From IMG/VR virus record IMGVR_UViG_3300014720_000219, positions 1-21,567 of that record: DNA of 21,567 nucleotides; one strand, 5' to 3'. Each line of letters starts with the position of its first letter. Position 1 is the first letter of the stretch. Both the position numbers and the translations under genes were made by a program. The notes under the pieces were generated by a model. The model did not search any database, was not told the DNA's origin, and worked only from the letters and a program-made list of their open reading frames with translations. Positions 8,101 through 15,900 of this stretch are shown piece by piece. This stretch comes from a virus.

Positions 8101-9273
8101 GATCGTCCTATTGCATTATTAAATCAACAAACTACTTTATTAAATCAAGATTTAAATTTAATTGATAAAGCCGCTGAGTCAATTAATAAAAAATATGATG
8201 AGCAAGAAAAGGCATTGCAAAAAATATCTGATATTCAAGATGAAATTGCAAATAAAGAAAAGGGAAGAATTACAATTGCAGATGCTTTAACACGAGGCGA
8301 TATATCTGCAGCAGCAAAGGCTATTCAAGAAGAACGACAGGCAGCAGCAAAAAGGGCACAAGAAAGAAGTTCTAATTTATTACAGGTGGCAAGAGAAAAA
8401 GAACTTGCAGGATTAAGAAGTTCTAGTGGATTAACAAGAGCACAAATTGAAGAAAAGATATATGGAATAAGTCAGCAAATTTTTAAACTAGAACAAGATA
8501 AATTACCAATTGTTACAAAAATTCAAGAACTTAATGATGCAAACTATAACATTCAGGTAAAACAATTACAGCCACTTAAAGATGAATTACAAACAAGAAT
8601 TAATAATATTAATGCTGCAAGAACAGCCTGGGAAAGCCAAATGCTTGCTATTGAAAAAGCAAAATATGAGGCAAGCGGATATAATAAAATTTTAGAACTT
8701 GGTGAAGGTATACTTAAAAGAATTAAGGCATTATGGGATTCTTTAACTGCTAAGGCTGCCGATGCTGCTGTAATAAAGGTAGTGCAGCAAAAGACTGAAA
8801 CAGTAGGATTTGATGAACATATTGCAACGAAGTCTATTTTGGCTAAGGCAAATAAAGAATATTTTGAAAAACAAATATTTCCTAAAGTTGAGTCTGGTAG
8901 TCTTGGTGGCAGCGAACTCTTAGACTATGCAAAGGCATTTACTCAGGCTTATGGTACAAAATATATGCCGTATGCAACTGGTGGCATGGTTCCTAAATAT
9001 TATGTTTCAGGAGGATATTCTAGAGGTACCGACACAATTCCAGCGATGCTTACTCCTGGAGAATTTGTTGTTCGTAAAAATGCTGTTGATTCATTTGGAG
9101 TAAATAATCTTAATAAAATAAATGATGGTTTACATGGCGGATCTTCAGTGTATAATTATAATCTAAATGTTAATGTTAAATCTGAATCAAATCCAGACGA
9201 TATTGCAAGAACCGTTATGACTCAGATTAAACGAATTGATAACCAAAGAATTAAGATACAAAGAGGAGCATAA
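2176..9273 (+). CDS. Tape measure protein (very long, TP901-type core)
   Basis: At 2365 aa it is the largest protein of the window; it sets tail length and is the scaffold for tube assembly. A TP901-like core spans roughly residues 170-560 (motifs WAGRQLMVGFTIPLAYFG, MKEGGINASEGANALKSG, LFGKFQFSRLSTLFQ). Three hydrophobic stretches lie at about 543-579, 1096-1158 and 1347-1389, the last very Gly/Ala-rich; such segments are thought to act when DNA crosses the host membrane. A linker with GDEDDSSSGGKED lies near 1730. A long charged coiled coil spans about 1937-2163. The motif TPGE occurs twice, in SMLTPGEAVIP (TPGE at 690) and AMLTPGEFVVRK (TPGE at 2293). No peptidase or lysozyme motif was found. 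The start ATG at 2176 has AAGAGGTG 7 bases upstream; an overlapping ATG at 2172 is out of frame. Arginine codons change from mainly CGT early on to almost only AGA in the middle. Confidence 0.93.
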   Translation: MADVNANIGVQIDTSAALAELKNLQRQLANFHSSVSKSSAAAAMAQKGLQTNLLNAINATGKFRAQMGLVRTSTESFTHALETNKLSMREYFRYAGGSTRTFGRLFKQEFNTIGKVAEERVKKMQTQYIKMGRDASGAMKAIAITPNTLNMKEYSTQLAVAAQKQALLNQLLKQGSTNLLNFGKNTQWAGRQLMVGFTIPLAYFGTAAAKTFMDLEKQAIRFKRVYGDMFTTTDETNKALADIQQLAEEFTKYGVAVVDTIEMAANAAAMGKTGAELTAQVAQATRLAVLGGVEQAQALETTISVTNAFGIAADELANKINFLNAVENQTVVSIEDLTIAIPKAGPVVKQLGGSVEDLAFFLTAMKEGGINASEGANALKSGLASLINPTDKASKMLAGMGINIKAIVEGNAGNIRETVIDFAQALDTLDPLNRARAIEQLFGKFQFSRLSTLFQNVTKDGTQAARVLELAGASIEELAILSERELGVLEDAIGTDFRESVEKLKLAIAPIGKTFLEAVTPIVKVIGRLLEKFNNLGDGTKKFLVVATTLVGVIGPVLLMTFGLLANGVANIIKLFITMRSGFLRAGTNTNLLAQQTQYLNSEQLEAATVAASLNQAHTRLTQSFSAETTAVRLLRQAYIDATIAATNFARANPGMMMPGGKFSPPKKFARGVTEVPGSGNKDTVASMLTPGEAVIPAPVAQDDRFKPLIAALVSGEIKQYKKGVTSAGDDYAHVGGMKNMDIDKLLQDPRISALEKQKLATYRQILISQGKPTIIPSYGSLAYSFDPALNKAMAKGGVPFSSFEAAWTSRGPDKWISSNIPASQASVVDSAILKQIKASGVTKVTDAMVDQAFKNLPPEIKSSSGYTQMSALHSQLGSYGIGRGLGSNPKTSEAILQEAKKKGYIKDYKIETRTTSKGTLGTKSIIITNLDGTQVNLGRGSKTNRQYISDTQDTRRKSGIITGQSSRAKSPALSVVGGGSSDVRQVAVGKNESILNKKTTSTLRSGKSVFVPGMGRLGLIGADDGIPGGQTRAGVRNIPFSSASGMRVPESQMNRLIESLDKNTKVTDDGTQTTTKLAKEQKREVRAQRAGAVGRVAGPVAGIAGIGAMAGFMTGNNNIGMAMMGISALATIAPMLTNPLGLFVAGLVAVTAMIWKMNRDVEKARQEGVNLAKSMNMTSEKLKNLSVITNTVSATEAADRRRQTTLTGQSAVQRKFGQNVLGSDFGKGLIADIEKQAKVGQSVQQIGENLSNSLAYAIVQGVVTTEQARSIAAALGQELQSYEIPAIVSGKLTTLLGPNGENLATDPLQVTLAIQEESMQKQADFFKTALENIQPTGFNSTATILGATGVGAAGGAAIGSTAFGIGAIPGAILGGTVGAIGGIGAAYSMKGPKEENAKLGAAALQLGLEQVTMNNGLVDALNKQYDIKVKMAKTDAEIKKIEEERKSALDTLNAKNAEALKLLISQKDAFGPDIFKKGIDAAVNSLYKEGPMKVFADQAIKDLEGITNSDFKAFVQIEFASGSLDPVTVSKLAKNKELQTKFTLLAEQKGSENANMILQLLMKSGVSDTNLPIFMDIINNDPKNFDKNLKAIEVISNMEQKYGIRLDLNTNGEKKFEATKKILDDLVGMPEEITKDGLLDLKVKDPKTYNAIMANWNTLVGTSDTINRTVIIDFVTSQDDNVLMQYLTTKGLTNLPYSMQYLRARYGEEAAAWNVGRQGKIKNKIPGDEDDSSSGGKEDTTLNELLKKLKLTRDASINAQGGLKELRRVMKNAGGDLKVFNGLNQALAKMGAESDFINFIGGMDNALEAAYVNADKLKQGIIELTDDGILAMKAYQEAQIGAFSVTAALGITETIKQRDAFVKLTAAGVSAADALEMMADSNFMLSIAQRAGTEEVKDLIEQYNLLKSTVKTTQDIINPEKSFKDLMDENMKYYDFLEREARAQYEPQIESLNKLIDTNERLIDVQQRVIEENYDRPIALLNQQTTLLNQDLNLIDKAAESINKKYDEQEKALQKISDIQDEIANKEKGRITIADALTRGDISAAAKAIQEERQAAAKRAQERSSNLLQVAREKELAGLRSSSGLTRAQIEEKIYGISQQIFKLEQDKLPIVTKIQELNDANYNIQVKQLQPLKDELQTRINNINAARTAWESQMLAIEKAKYEASGYNKILELGEGILKRIKALWDSLTAKAADAAVIKVVQQKTETVGFDEHIATKSILAKANKEYFEKQIFPKVESGSLGGSELLDYAKAFTQAYGTKYMPYATGGMVPKYYVSGGYSRGTDTIPAMLTPGEFVVRKNAVDSFGVNNLNKINDGLHGGSSVYNYNLNVNVKSESNPDDIARTVMTQIKRIDNQRIKIQRGA

Positions 9274-9902
9274 TGGCAACCGCAGCATACGTTTCAGGTA
9301 GAAAAAGATATCAGAGACCACAAGCAATACTTTGGTCAGAGAATGCTGGAACCCTGACTGATGGTCTTTACGTGCCAACTGGACAAGAAGTTGGAGCAAC
9401 CTCATCTCTTACATCGGGCGGTATTAATCAATTTTTAATTTTATCAGATCACAATAGGTCTGAAATGTCATTTAATTCAGAAAGAATAGAAAAACGTGAA
9501 AGAACAATTAATGGTCGTATGAGATCTTATCATATTGCAGATAAACTTAGTATGAACGTGTCTTGGGATAATTTACCTTCCCGTGCCTATTTAGATGTTG
9601 CAGACTTTAATGCAAGTGGCGTATCACCAAGAAAAAATACCACAGGAGAGTACACTTCTGATGGCGGTGCTGGTGGAATGGAAATATTGGACTGGTATGA
9701 AAATCATCAAGGTCCATTCTGGATGTTTTTAGCATATGATAAATATAAAAATTTTGGAGATGATGATGCAGCATTTAATAATTTAGGAAAATATAATCAA
9801 GTAATTGAAGTTTATTTTTCTGATTTTAATTATTCAGTTACAAAACGGGGCGGCAGTAATCACGATCTTTGGAATATATCGGTAATGCTGGAAGAGGTCT
9901 AA
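9273..9902 (+). CDS. Minor tail protein, probably distal tail/tip component
   Basis: A 209-aa protein whose ATG overlaps the tape measure stop by one base (TAATG); its ribosome binding site AGAGGAG lies inside the end of the tape measure gene. The first gene after the tape measure is commonly a distal tail protein that joins the tube to the hub, and the length suits that role. Visible traits are a basic N-terminal segment (SGRKRYQRPQ), many aromatic residues (LDWYENHQGPFWMFLAYDKY) and a beta-rich end (VIEVYFSDFNYSVTKRGG, LWNISVMLEEV) that resembles a tail beta domain. I do not recognise the exact family; the role comes mainly from order. Translation is probably coupled to the tape measure. 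Confidence 0.65.
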   Translation: MATAAYVSGRKRYQRPQAILWSENAGTLTDGLYVPTGQEVGATSSLTSGGINQFLILSDHNRSEMSFNSERIEKRERTINGRMRSYHIADKLSMNVSWDNLPSRAYLDVADFNASGVSPRKNTTGEYTSDGGAGGMEILDWYENHQGPFWMFLAYDKYKNFGDDDAAFNNLGKYNQVIEVYFSDFNYSVTKRGGSNHDLWNISVMLEEV

Positions 9903-9903
9903 G

Positions 9904-12900
9904 GTGTTTGTTAGTGAGGCATTAAAGACCCATTTTGAAACATCCGCAACAATTCAAACAAGATCTTTGGTCTTGGCTGAATGGAATATGAATATGCCAG
10001 ATAATATTTTTTATGTTGGTAATTACAGGTACAGACCAACTGGTTCAGAGGCAAAGTATCAAACCCTTCCATCATCTTTTGATAAATCAGATGAAGGTGA
10101 TTATTATACAGATGCAACAGACTCTGAAATCTCTATAGATGGCGGGGTAGATAATCAAGACGTGCCACAAGCATTTACATCTATAGAACAAAAAAGAAAA
10201 CTTCTATATTCGTTAGAGGACTGTTTAAAGCCATTTAGACCTAGGTCAGGAATTAATAAACCATTATTTTTTCATAATAGACAATACCTTGCAAACTCTG
10301 GAGCGTTCTTAGCACAAAGACCAAGATATTATATGTCTTCCAGATATGATGAATTTAAGTATTGGAATTCATATAGAAAAGAAAATAATATAGAACGTGG
10401 AATTGCAAAAAATATTTCAAATGGTTTATTTTATATAGATGATACAGTTCCATTTGTAGTTTATAAAAACAGTGTTCCAGCAAATAGAATTGTGGTTAAA
10501 ATGCAAACAAATGTTGGCACTGTAGATTTATCAAATTTTGTTAATTTTTCATCAACGATCCCAGACCCACTTTATGGAGATACAAATAAGACTACGCCTA
10601 AAAGGTGGAAAATACAATATTTAAAAAATAACAATTGGGTAGATGCCTATTCATTTAATGAAAACTCTACTAGATCAGATGGAAGCCAAATAATTGGACC
10701 AGATGGATATGTTGAGTTAGAATATGGTTTAATTATTCCAGATAAATATAAAGAAAATTTTATTTTTGCAGAAACATATGCATCATCAACTCTTTTACCA
10801 GAAACATCAATAGACGGATATGCTTATTTTATTGAAACAGATGAATCTTATATTGGTAGATTTTATGTTTGGAATGATGCAATATCTAACTACGAAGTTT
10901 TTATTCCAGAATATGGTTGGAGATTAGGCTCTGAATCAATTAACTCACAAACTAACTTTGTTAAAGATCTTGTGTCTCCTGCGGCATTTATTGATCCAAA
11001 AACTATAGAAACCAAATATAGAGAGTTTGAGTATATTCGTGGAATTAGAATTGTTGTAGAGTTAATGAATAAAAATGAATCTACATTTGATTTAATTGAA
11101 ATGTCTCCAAGACTTGTTGTTGATATATCAAATGATGTTATTGAATATGAAGTAAAAAAATCTCTTTCTGATATTGGTAACACCTCTTTACCAGTTGGAC
11201 AATTATTAGCCTCTACAGGATCTCTTTCTATATTTGATGCAGATCAAGCATTTAATCCAAACAATTCTAACAGTATTATTAAAGATTATTTAAGAAAAAA
11301 TATAAAATTTAATTTTTATGAACAAATTTTAAATGTTGAAGATTCAGATTATGCCGTTCCAATAAAAACTTTATATTCAGAAGGAATGCCACAGTCTGAT
11401 GTAACTGGCGGAACACTGTCTTTAGAGTTAAGGGATTTTTATTTCTTTTTAGAATCAATGCCCGCTCCAAGAATGCTTGTTACAGAGGTTTCATTAAGTT
11501 ATGCTATATCGTTATTACTTGATTACATTGGTTTTACAAATTATTCATTTAAAAGAATTAATGATGAAAATGATCCAATTATTCCATATTTTTTTGTTGC
11601 ACCAGATCAAAATGTTGCAGAGGTATTAAATCAACTTGCAATATCAACACAAAGTGCTATGTTTTTTGATGAATATAATAATTTTATAGTAATGAGCAAA
11701 GACTATTTAATGCCAACAACAGATATGCGTAATACAGATATGCAACTACTTGGAAACAATAACCAATCAATTTCTGGAATTATTGAAAACCAAACAACAT
11801 CAAATATACCTAATATTATTTCTGCAAGCAGCGAAGATAAAAAAATATTTAATGATGGCAAAATAAGTTATACAACAAGGTATATTCAAAGATCATATGG
11901 CTCAATTAGGCAATCATCTATGATTGATAAAGAAAAAACCTGGATATATAAACCAGTTTTATTATGGGAGGCTTCAGGAACCAATTCAACAAAAACGGTA
12001 AACGAATTGGCATCAAAACAAAGCAATTATGTTTTAGGGGCAATGCCATTAAACTCTGACTTGTCTAGTAATTTGCCAACGGTAGTTGGTGGCGTAGTAA
12101 TAAATAATATTATTGATATTGGAGAAAATGTATATTGGCTAACAAGGTATCAAGGATATTTATATTCTAATGGCGAAATAATTAGATACGATGCAGCAGA
12201 ATTTAATATAACTGGAACTGGTAATGTTTGGATTTCAAATAATCAAGAATATCAAAAATATTTTGCCTCACTTCCATTTAATGGAAAGATATATCCAACT
12301 GGATTACTTCGTATTTTTTCAACACCTTATTATGAATCAGTTGGCTCTATTACAAGATTACAACCAGGCGCAGTTTATGAGCATGGTCGTGGTCAGTTTG
12401 GAACACAAGTAACATCTCATTTTGCTGGAATAAACTCATATTGGTCTAATAATGACAATGTTCGTGGATGTAATATGCAATCAAAATATTTATTTACAAC
12501 TGAGATTAATCCAACACTACCATCAACATCTGTTGGCGCAGCAGGAAAAATTACAGAAACTGGTGTTGAGTCTAATGTTTTAGCAAAAGAAACATCTAGG
12601 AATAGTATTATTAAAAATAATATGGCTACAAGTTATTTTACAGAAACAGAAGTTAATAGTTTAAGGTCAACTCAGTCTGGAACAATTCAATCTTCTGCAT
12701 TAATTATGAATGGACCATCCTTTAAAACTACAGAAAATCCAATTAAATTTATTTCTTATGTTTATAAAAATTTAGACAATGCATATAAACATTTTGGAAC
12801 AAGGGTTAGGATAGTTGGAAAAATTGAAAATAGCGAAACTAGAAGTCAAACCCCAATTGGAAGCATGCCATATTATCAGGTTGGTGGAGTTCAGCCAAAT

Positions 12901-14238
12901 CAAAGTATTAGCATTGGCGGTGGATCTGGTGGTTTAGCAGTTATGTTAAATCCAGAAACAAATAATGGATATTATTTTGAGATTATTGCTTTAACAGAAA
13001 ATAATGTGGAGTCATATTTAAATTTAGACAAAAATAATCAATCTAATATATCAATTAACAATATAGTATTTTATAAAATTAAAAAAGAAAATTCTTCTAA
13101 TGAGGCAATTCCAATAAAATTATGGGGAGGGCTTAGCAAGATCCTGGTAGATGATGGTAAGTTTGCTGGTCAGTATAGGGTTTCTGGAGAAGAAAATTCA
13201 ACTGTATATGATTTATCTGTAGAATATCAAGATATAGGAAGTACTAGAAGATTTTTCTTATATATTAATAATCAAATAGTCCAGATTGTAGACGATACAG
13301 ATCCTTTGCCAATTTATAATAACATGGCTTTGTTTACTCGTGGATCTTCAAGATGTATGTTTGAAAATGTTTATGCGCTATCAGAAAACTACTCTCAAAA
13401 TTCTACTGTTCTAACTGGAGAAACTTTATCATCGGCATTTGGTGATAAGGAAATTAGCGTTAATGAATCATTTAGAAAATATGCGATGAGTGGAATTGTT
13501 CAATCAACTTACCTATCTGGAATTAGTGCTCAACAACCACCAAAATATAACATGTATTTTGAAGAGTTTGGCTCAATTATGAGAGAGTGTGCTTATTTTA
13601 ATATTAAGTATGATCGTGCATATCCAGCACTTTATGCACAATTATCACCAACATTTAATAGAATTAAAAGTTATACAACATCTGGATTCTATGCTGATTC
13701 TTATGGGGCAGAATTTTTAATTTTTAATTCAACAGACTCAGCAATTAACTTAGACGAAACAACTGGCAACTATTTAAGAATTCAAGGAATTGCATTTACT
13801 CAAGATACCACCTATGAATTGTCTGTTGACGAATACTTTAAAAAACGTGGTAACCTTTCAGACCCACCATTTCAAGGCAGTTCTTTAACTTATTCTCCAT
13901 TGATTGAAAAAAATAAATATGATCAAATTAAATTAAGTAGATTAATTTATGGAAAAAACGAATTTTCAATAGACACTCCATATATACAAACCCCAGATGA
14001 TGCAGAAGCACTAATGGGGTGGATTATTAACAAGGTTATGGTTCCTAAAAAATCTGTAGGCTTAAAATTATTTGCAACGCCAATACTTCAATTAGGCGAT
14101 ATTGTAACTATTGACTATAAAGATTCTAACGGTATAGATCTAATATCTTCTTCAAGTGATAGGTTTGTAGTGTACAATATTGACTATTCAAGAAAATCTG
14201 ATGGTCCAGATATGACTGTTTATTTAAGCGAGGTATAA
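9904..14238 (+). CDS. Large minor tail protein: tail hub with lectin-like insert
   Basis: A 1444-aa protein starting at a GTG one base after the previous stop, with GAAGAGG upstream. The C-terminal part, about residues 1363-1444 (MGWIINKVMVPKK, LQLGDIVTIDY, FVVYNIDYSR, DMTVYLSEV), has the look of the closing beta domain of phage hub proteins. A middle segment around 430-620 (RLVVDISNDVIEYEV, GTLSLELRDFYFFLES, NVAEVLNQLAISTQSAMFFDE) also fits a hub core. Residues about 936-1155 resemble a concanavalin/laminin-G type sandwich (GGSGGLAVMLN, GYYFEIIAL, YDLSVEYQD, RRFFLYINNQIVQIV, MALFTRGSSRCMFENVYAL), so this part may bind a host surface sugar. It probably forms the tail tip and contacts the host. 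Hub and lectin calls are judged by eye and not by search. Asparagine, tyrosine and serine are abundant. Confidence 0.75.
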   Translation: MFVSEALKTHFETSATIQTRSLVLAEWNMNMPDNIFYVGNYRYRPTGSEAKYQTLPSSFDKSDEGDYYTDATDSEISIDGGVDNQDVPQAFTSIEQKRKLLYSLEDCLKPFRPRSGINKPLFFHNRQYLANSGAFLAQRPRYYMSSRYDEFKYWNSYRKENNIERGIAKNISNGLFYIDDTVPFVVYKNSVPANRIVVKMQTNVGTVDLSNFVNFSSTIPDPLYGDTNKTTPKRWKIQYLKNNNWVDAYSFNENSTRSDGSQIIGPDGYVELEYGLIIPDKYKENFIFAETYASSTLLPETSIDGYAYFIETDESYIGRFYVWNDAISNYEVFIPEYGWRLGSESINSQTNFVKDLVSPAAFIDPKTIETKYREFEYIRGIRIVVELMNKNESTFDLIEMSPRLVVDISNDVIEYEVKKSLSDIGNTSLPVGQLLASTGSLSIFDADQAFNPNNSNSIIKDYLRKNIKFNFYEQILNVEDSDYAVPIKTLYSEGMPQSDVTGGTLSLELRDFYFFLESMPAPRMLVTEVSLSYAISLLLDYIGFTNYSFKRINDENDPIIPYFFVAPDQNVAEVLNQLAISTQSAMFFDEYNNFIVMSKDYLMPTTDMRNTDMQLLGNNNQSISGIIENQTTSNIPNIISASSEDKKIFNDGKISYTTRYIQRSYGSIRQSSMIDKEKTWIYKPVLLWEASGTNSTKTVNELASKQSNYVLGAMPLNSDLSSNLPTVVGGVVINNIIDIGENVYWLTRYQGYLYSNGEIIRYDAAEFNITGTGNVWISNNQEYQKYFASLPFNGKIYPTGLLRIFSTPYYESVGSITRLQPGAVYEHGRGQFGTQVTSHFAGINSYWSNNDNVRGCNMQSKYLFTTEINPTLPSTSVGAAGKITETGVESNVLAKETSRNSIIKNNMATSYFTETEVNSLRSTQSGTIQSSALIMNGPSFKTTENPIKFISYVYKNLDNAYKHFGTRVRIVGKIENSETRSQTPIGSMPYYQVGGVQPNQSISIGGGSGGLAVMLNPETNNGYYFEIIALTENNVESYLNLDKNNQSNISINNIVFYKIKKENSSNEAIPIKLWGGLSKILVDDGKFAGQYRVSGEENSTVYDLSVEYQDIGSTRRFFLYINNQIVQIVDDTDPLPIYNNMALFTRGSSRCMFENVYALSENYSQNSTVLTGETLSSAFGDKEISVNESFRKYAMSGIVQSTYLSGISAQQPPKYNMYFEEFGSIMRECAYFNIKYDRAYPALYAQLSPTFNRIKSYTTSGFYADSYGAEFLIFNSTDSAINLDETTGNYLRIQGIAFTQDTTYELSVDEYFKKRGNLSDPPFQGSSLTYSPLIEKNKYDQIKLSRLIYGKNEFSIDTPYIQTPDDAEALMGWIINKVMVPKKSVGLKLFATPILQLGDIVTIDYKDSNGIDLISSSSDRFVVYNIDYSRKSDGPDMTVYLSEV

Positions 14239-14239
14239 A

Positions 14240-14749
14240 ATGTCATCTAGTTTATCGCCAACACCAAATACTCCACTAAATATAAATCAATTATTAACAT
14301 CGTCCAATGCAAATTTAATTAAAACTGCAACACCAGATATTGTATTATTTGATGATGAGTCTGTTCCAACAGAACAAATGGCTGATTTAATATTTGAAAA
14401 TATTGGTGGACAAGAGTTGGTCAATATAGCAAGAAATGATACTATCAATGGTCAAAATATATCTTATCAGCCAATAAAAAATATTAGATCAATACAACAA
14501 TCTTATAATCCAAATAATATTTTAGGACTACAAAAAACCTCAGATAAATATTTTTCTGGATTTTCTATTAGGTTTGATCAAAAATCTCCATATGTTGGTA
14601 ACGGTTTAGATGGTGCAAATGTTTATATTGATGACCTTGGTGCTTTAGTAGTAGAGGCTGTTGGTTTAAATAATGATGAACAAATTGAGGTTCAAATAAG
14701 CACGGATGGTACAATATATACTATACAATTTGACGGGAATGAATCATGA
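14240..14749 (+). CDS. Tail-associated protein of unknown fold
   Basis: A 169-aa acidic protein that starts one base after the stop of the large tip protein, with GCGAGG upstream, and overlaps the next gene by 4 bases (ATGA). The N-terminal third is Ser/Pro/Asn-rich and probably flexible; residues about 108-169 are beta-rich (GFSIRFDQKS, ANVYIDDLGALVVEAVG, EIQVQ-like IEVQISTDGTIYTIQF). No catalytic motif or membrane segment is visible. Position inside a run of tail genes makes a tail-tip or fibre-attachment role likely, but I do not recognise a family. Confidence 0.6.
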   Translation: MSSSLSPTPNTPLNINQLLTSSNANLIKTATPDIVLFDDESVPTEQMADLIFENIGGQELVNIARNDTINGQNISYQPIKNIRSIQQSYNPNNILGLQKTSDKYFSGFSIRFDQKSPYVGNGLDGANVYIDDLGALVVEAVGLNNDEQIEVQISTDGTIYTIQFDGNES

Positions 14750-15900
14750 TAACCGATGCTGGAAAATCTATTATTGGTAAATACCTGCTTGGTCAGGCTC
14801 CAGCATATGCTTCATATATTGCTATTGGCTGTGGTCCAACTCCTTTAGATACCTCCGATATTCAGGGTGATTTTTCTGATAAAACAAATCTTGACTTTGA
14901 AATGTTTCGTGTTCCTATTTCTTCAAGAGGATTCGTAAAAGAAAACGGTATTGATAAAATTGTTTTAACAGCAGAATTACCAACAGAAGAAAGATATGAA
15001 ATATCAGAGGTTGGTTTATATTCTGCAGGCTCAAACCCATCTGCTGGAGCATATGACAGTAAGACGGTGTTTGCTTTTACTGCTGGAGAAAATTGGCAGT
15101 ATCACACAACCTCAGCAGCAACAGCAATAGATACCTTTACTGCACCATTAGATGATCCAGAAGATGATAATATTATTGCAGTAGAAGATCCAGTTTTTCA
15201 AACAAATGCTGACAATGCAATATTTTTTAAAACATCTCGTGCAAATAGATATGAAAGATCCAGATTTTTAAATAATGTTATTTTAATTCAAGGTAATGAT
15301 GCAGATTTAACACTTAGCGAAGAAAGTGGTCCAACATTAGACCATTTTGTAATTGAGGAAGGATCAAACCATATACATTTAACTAGTCCACAGGTTGACT
15401 TTAGCAGAAATTCACCTAAAGATGAATTAAAGTTGGCATTTTCTTTGGTTAGTAAAAATGGAAGTTCTTCTGCAATCCCAGATACTGTTAGAGTTTTAGT
15501 AGATTTTTCATCAACAGATGCTGGCTCTGGAGAGTTTGCAAGGTTTGAAACAGAAATAAATCACGCAAGTTCTGGCAATACGGAGTCAAGTCAAGACTTT
15601 GAAACAAATAGATATTTTATTGTATCAAAAGAATTACAAGAACTTTACACAACAGCAAATTTTACCTGGGATGCTGTAACAGTTGTTAAAATTTATGCTT
15701 GTATTATAGATGGTGGCGTCCCATCAGAAGATTATTACATTGCTTTAGATGCAATGAGATTAGAAAATACACAAACCGTTAATCCACTTTATGGTTTAAC
15801 TGGATATTCTATTGTTAAAAATGATAATGCAGAAACAATTGTAAAGTCTCCTAATACTAGCAACTATGTAGAATTTAGGTTTACCGTTGGAGTTTCATAA
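14746..15900 (+). CDS. Minor tail / fibre-like protein
   Basis: A 384-aa protein that overlaps the genes on both sides (4 bases before, 1 base after). The first 100 residues (MITDAGKSIIGKYLLGQAP, YIAIGCGP, FEMFRVPISSRGFV, ERYEISEVGLYSAG) look like the baseplate-attachment module found at the N-terminus of several phage fibre proteins, in which a conserved ISEVGLY-like turn occurs. The rest is beta-rich and Ser/Thr/Asp-rich, including DHFVIEEGSNHIHLTSPQVDF and YYIALDAMRLENTQ, and may fold as a carbohydrate-binding sandwich. A tail fibre or tip subunit is the best fit. The upstream ribosome binding site is weak, so translation is probably coupled. Confidence 0.65.
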   Translation: MITDAGKSIIGKYLLGQAPAYASYIAIGCGPTPLDTSDIQGDFSDKTNLDFEMFRVPISSRGFVKENGIDKIVLTAELPTEERYEISEVGLYSAGSNPSAGAYDSKTVFAFTAGENWQYHTTSAATAIDTFTAPLDDPEDDNIIAVEDPVFQTNADNAIFFKTSRANRYERSRFLNNVILIQGNDADLTLSEESGPTLDHFVIEEGSNHIHLTSPQVDFSRNSPKDELKLAFSLVSKNGSSSAIPDTVRVLVDFSSTDAGSGEFARFETEINHASSGNTESSQDFETNRYFIVSKELQELYTTANFTWDAVTVVKIYACIIDGGVPSEDYYIALDAMRLENTQTVNPLYGLTGYSIVKNDNAETIVKSPNTSNYVEFRFTVGVS

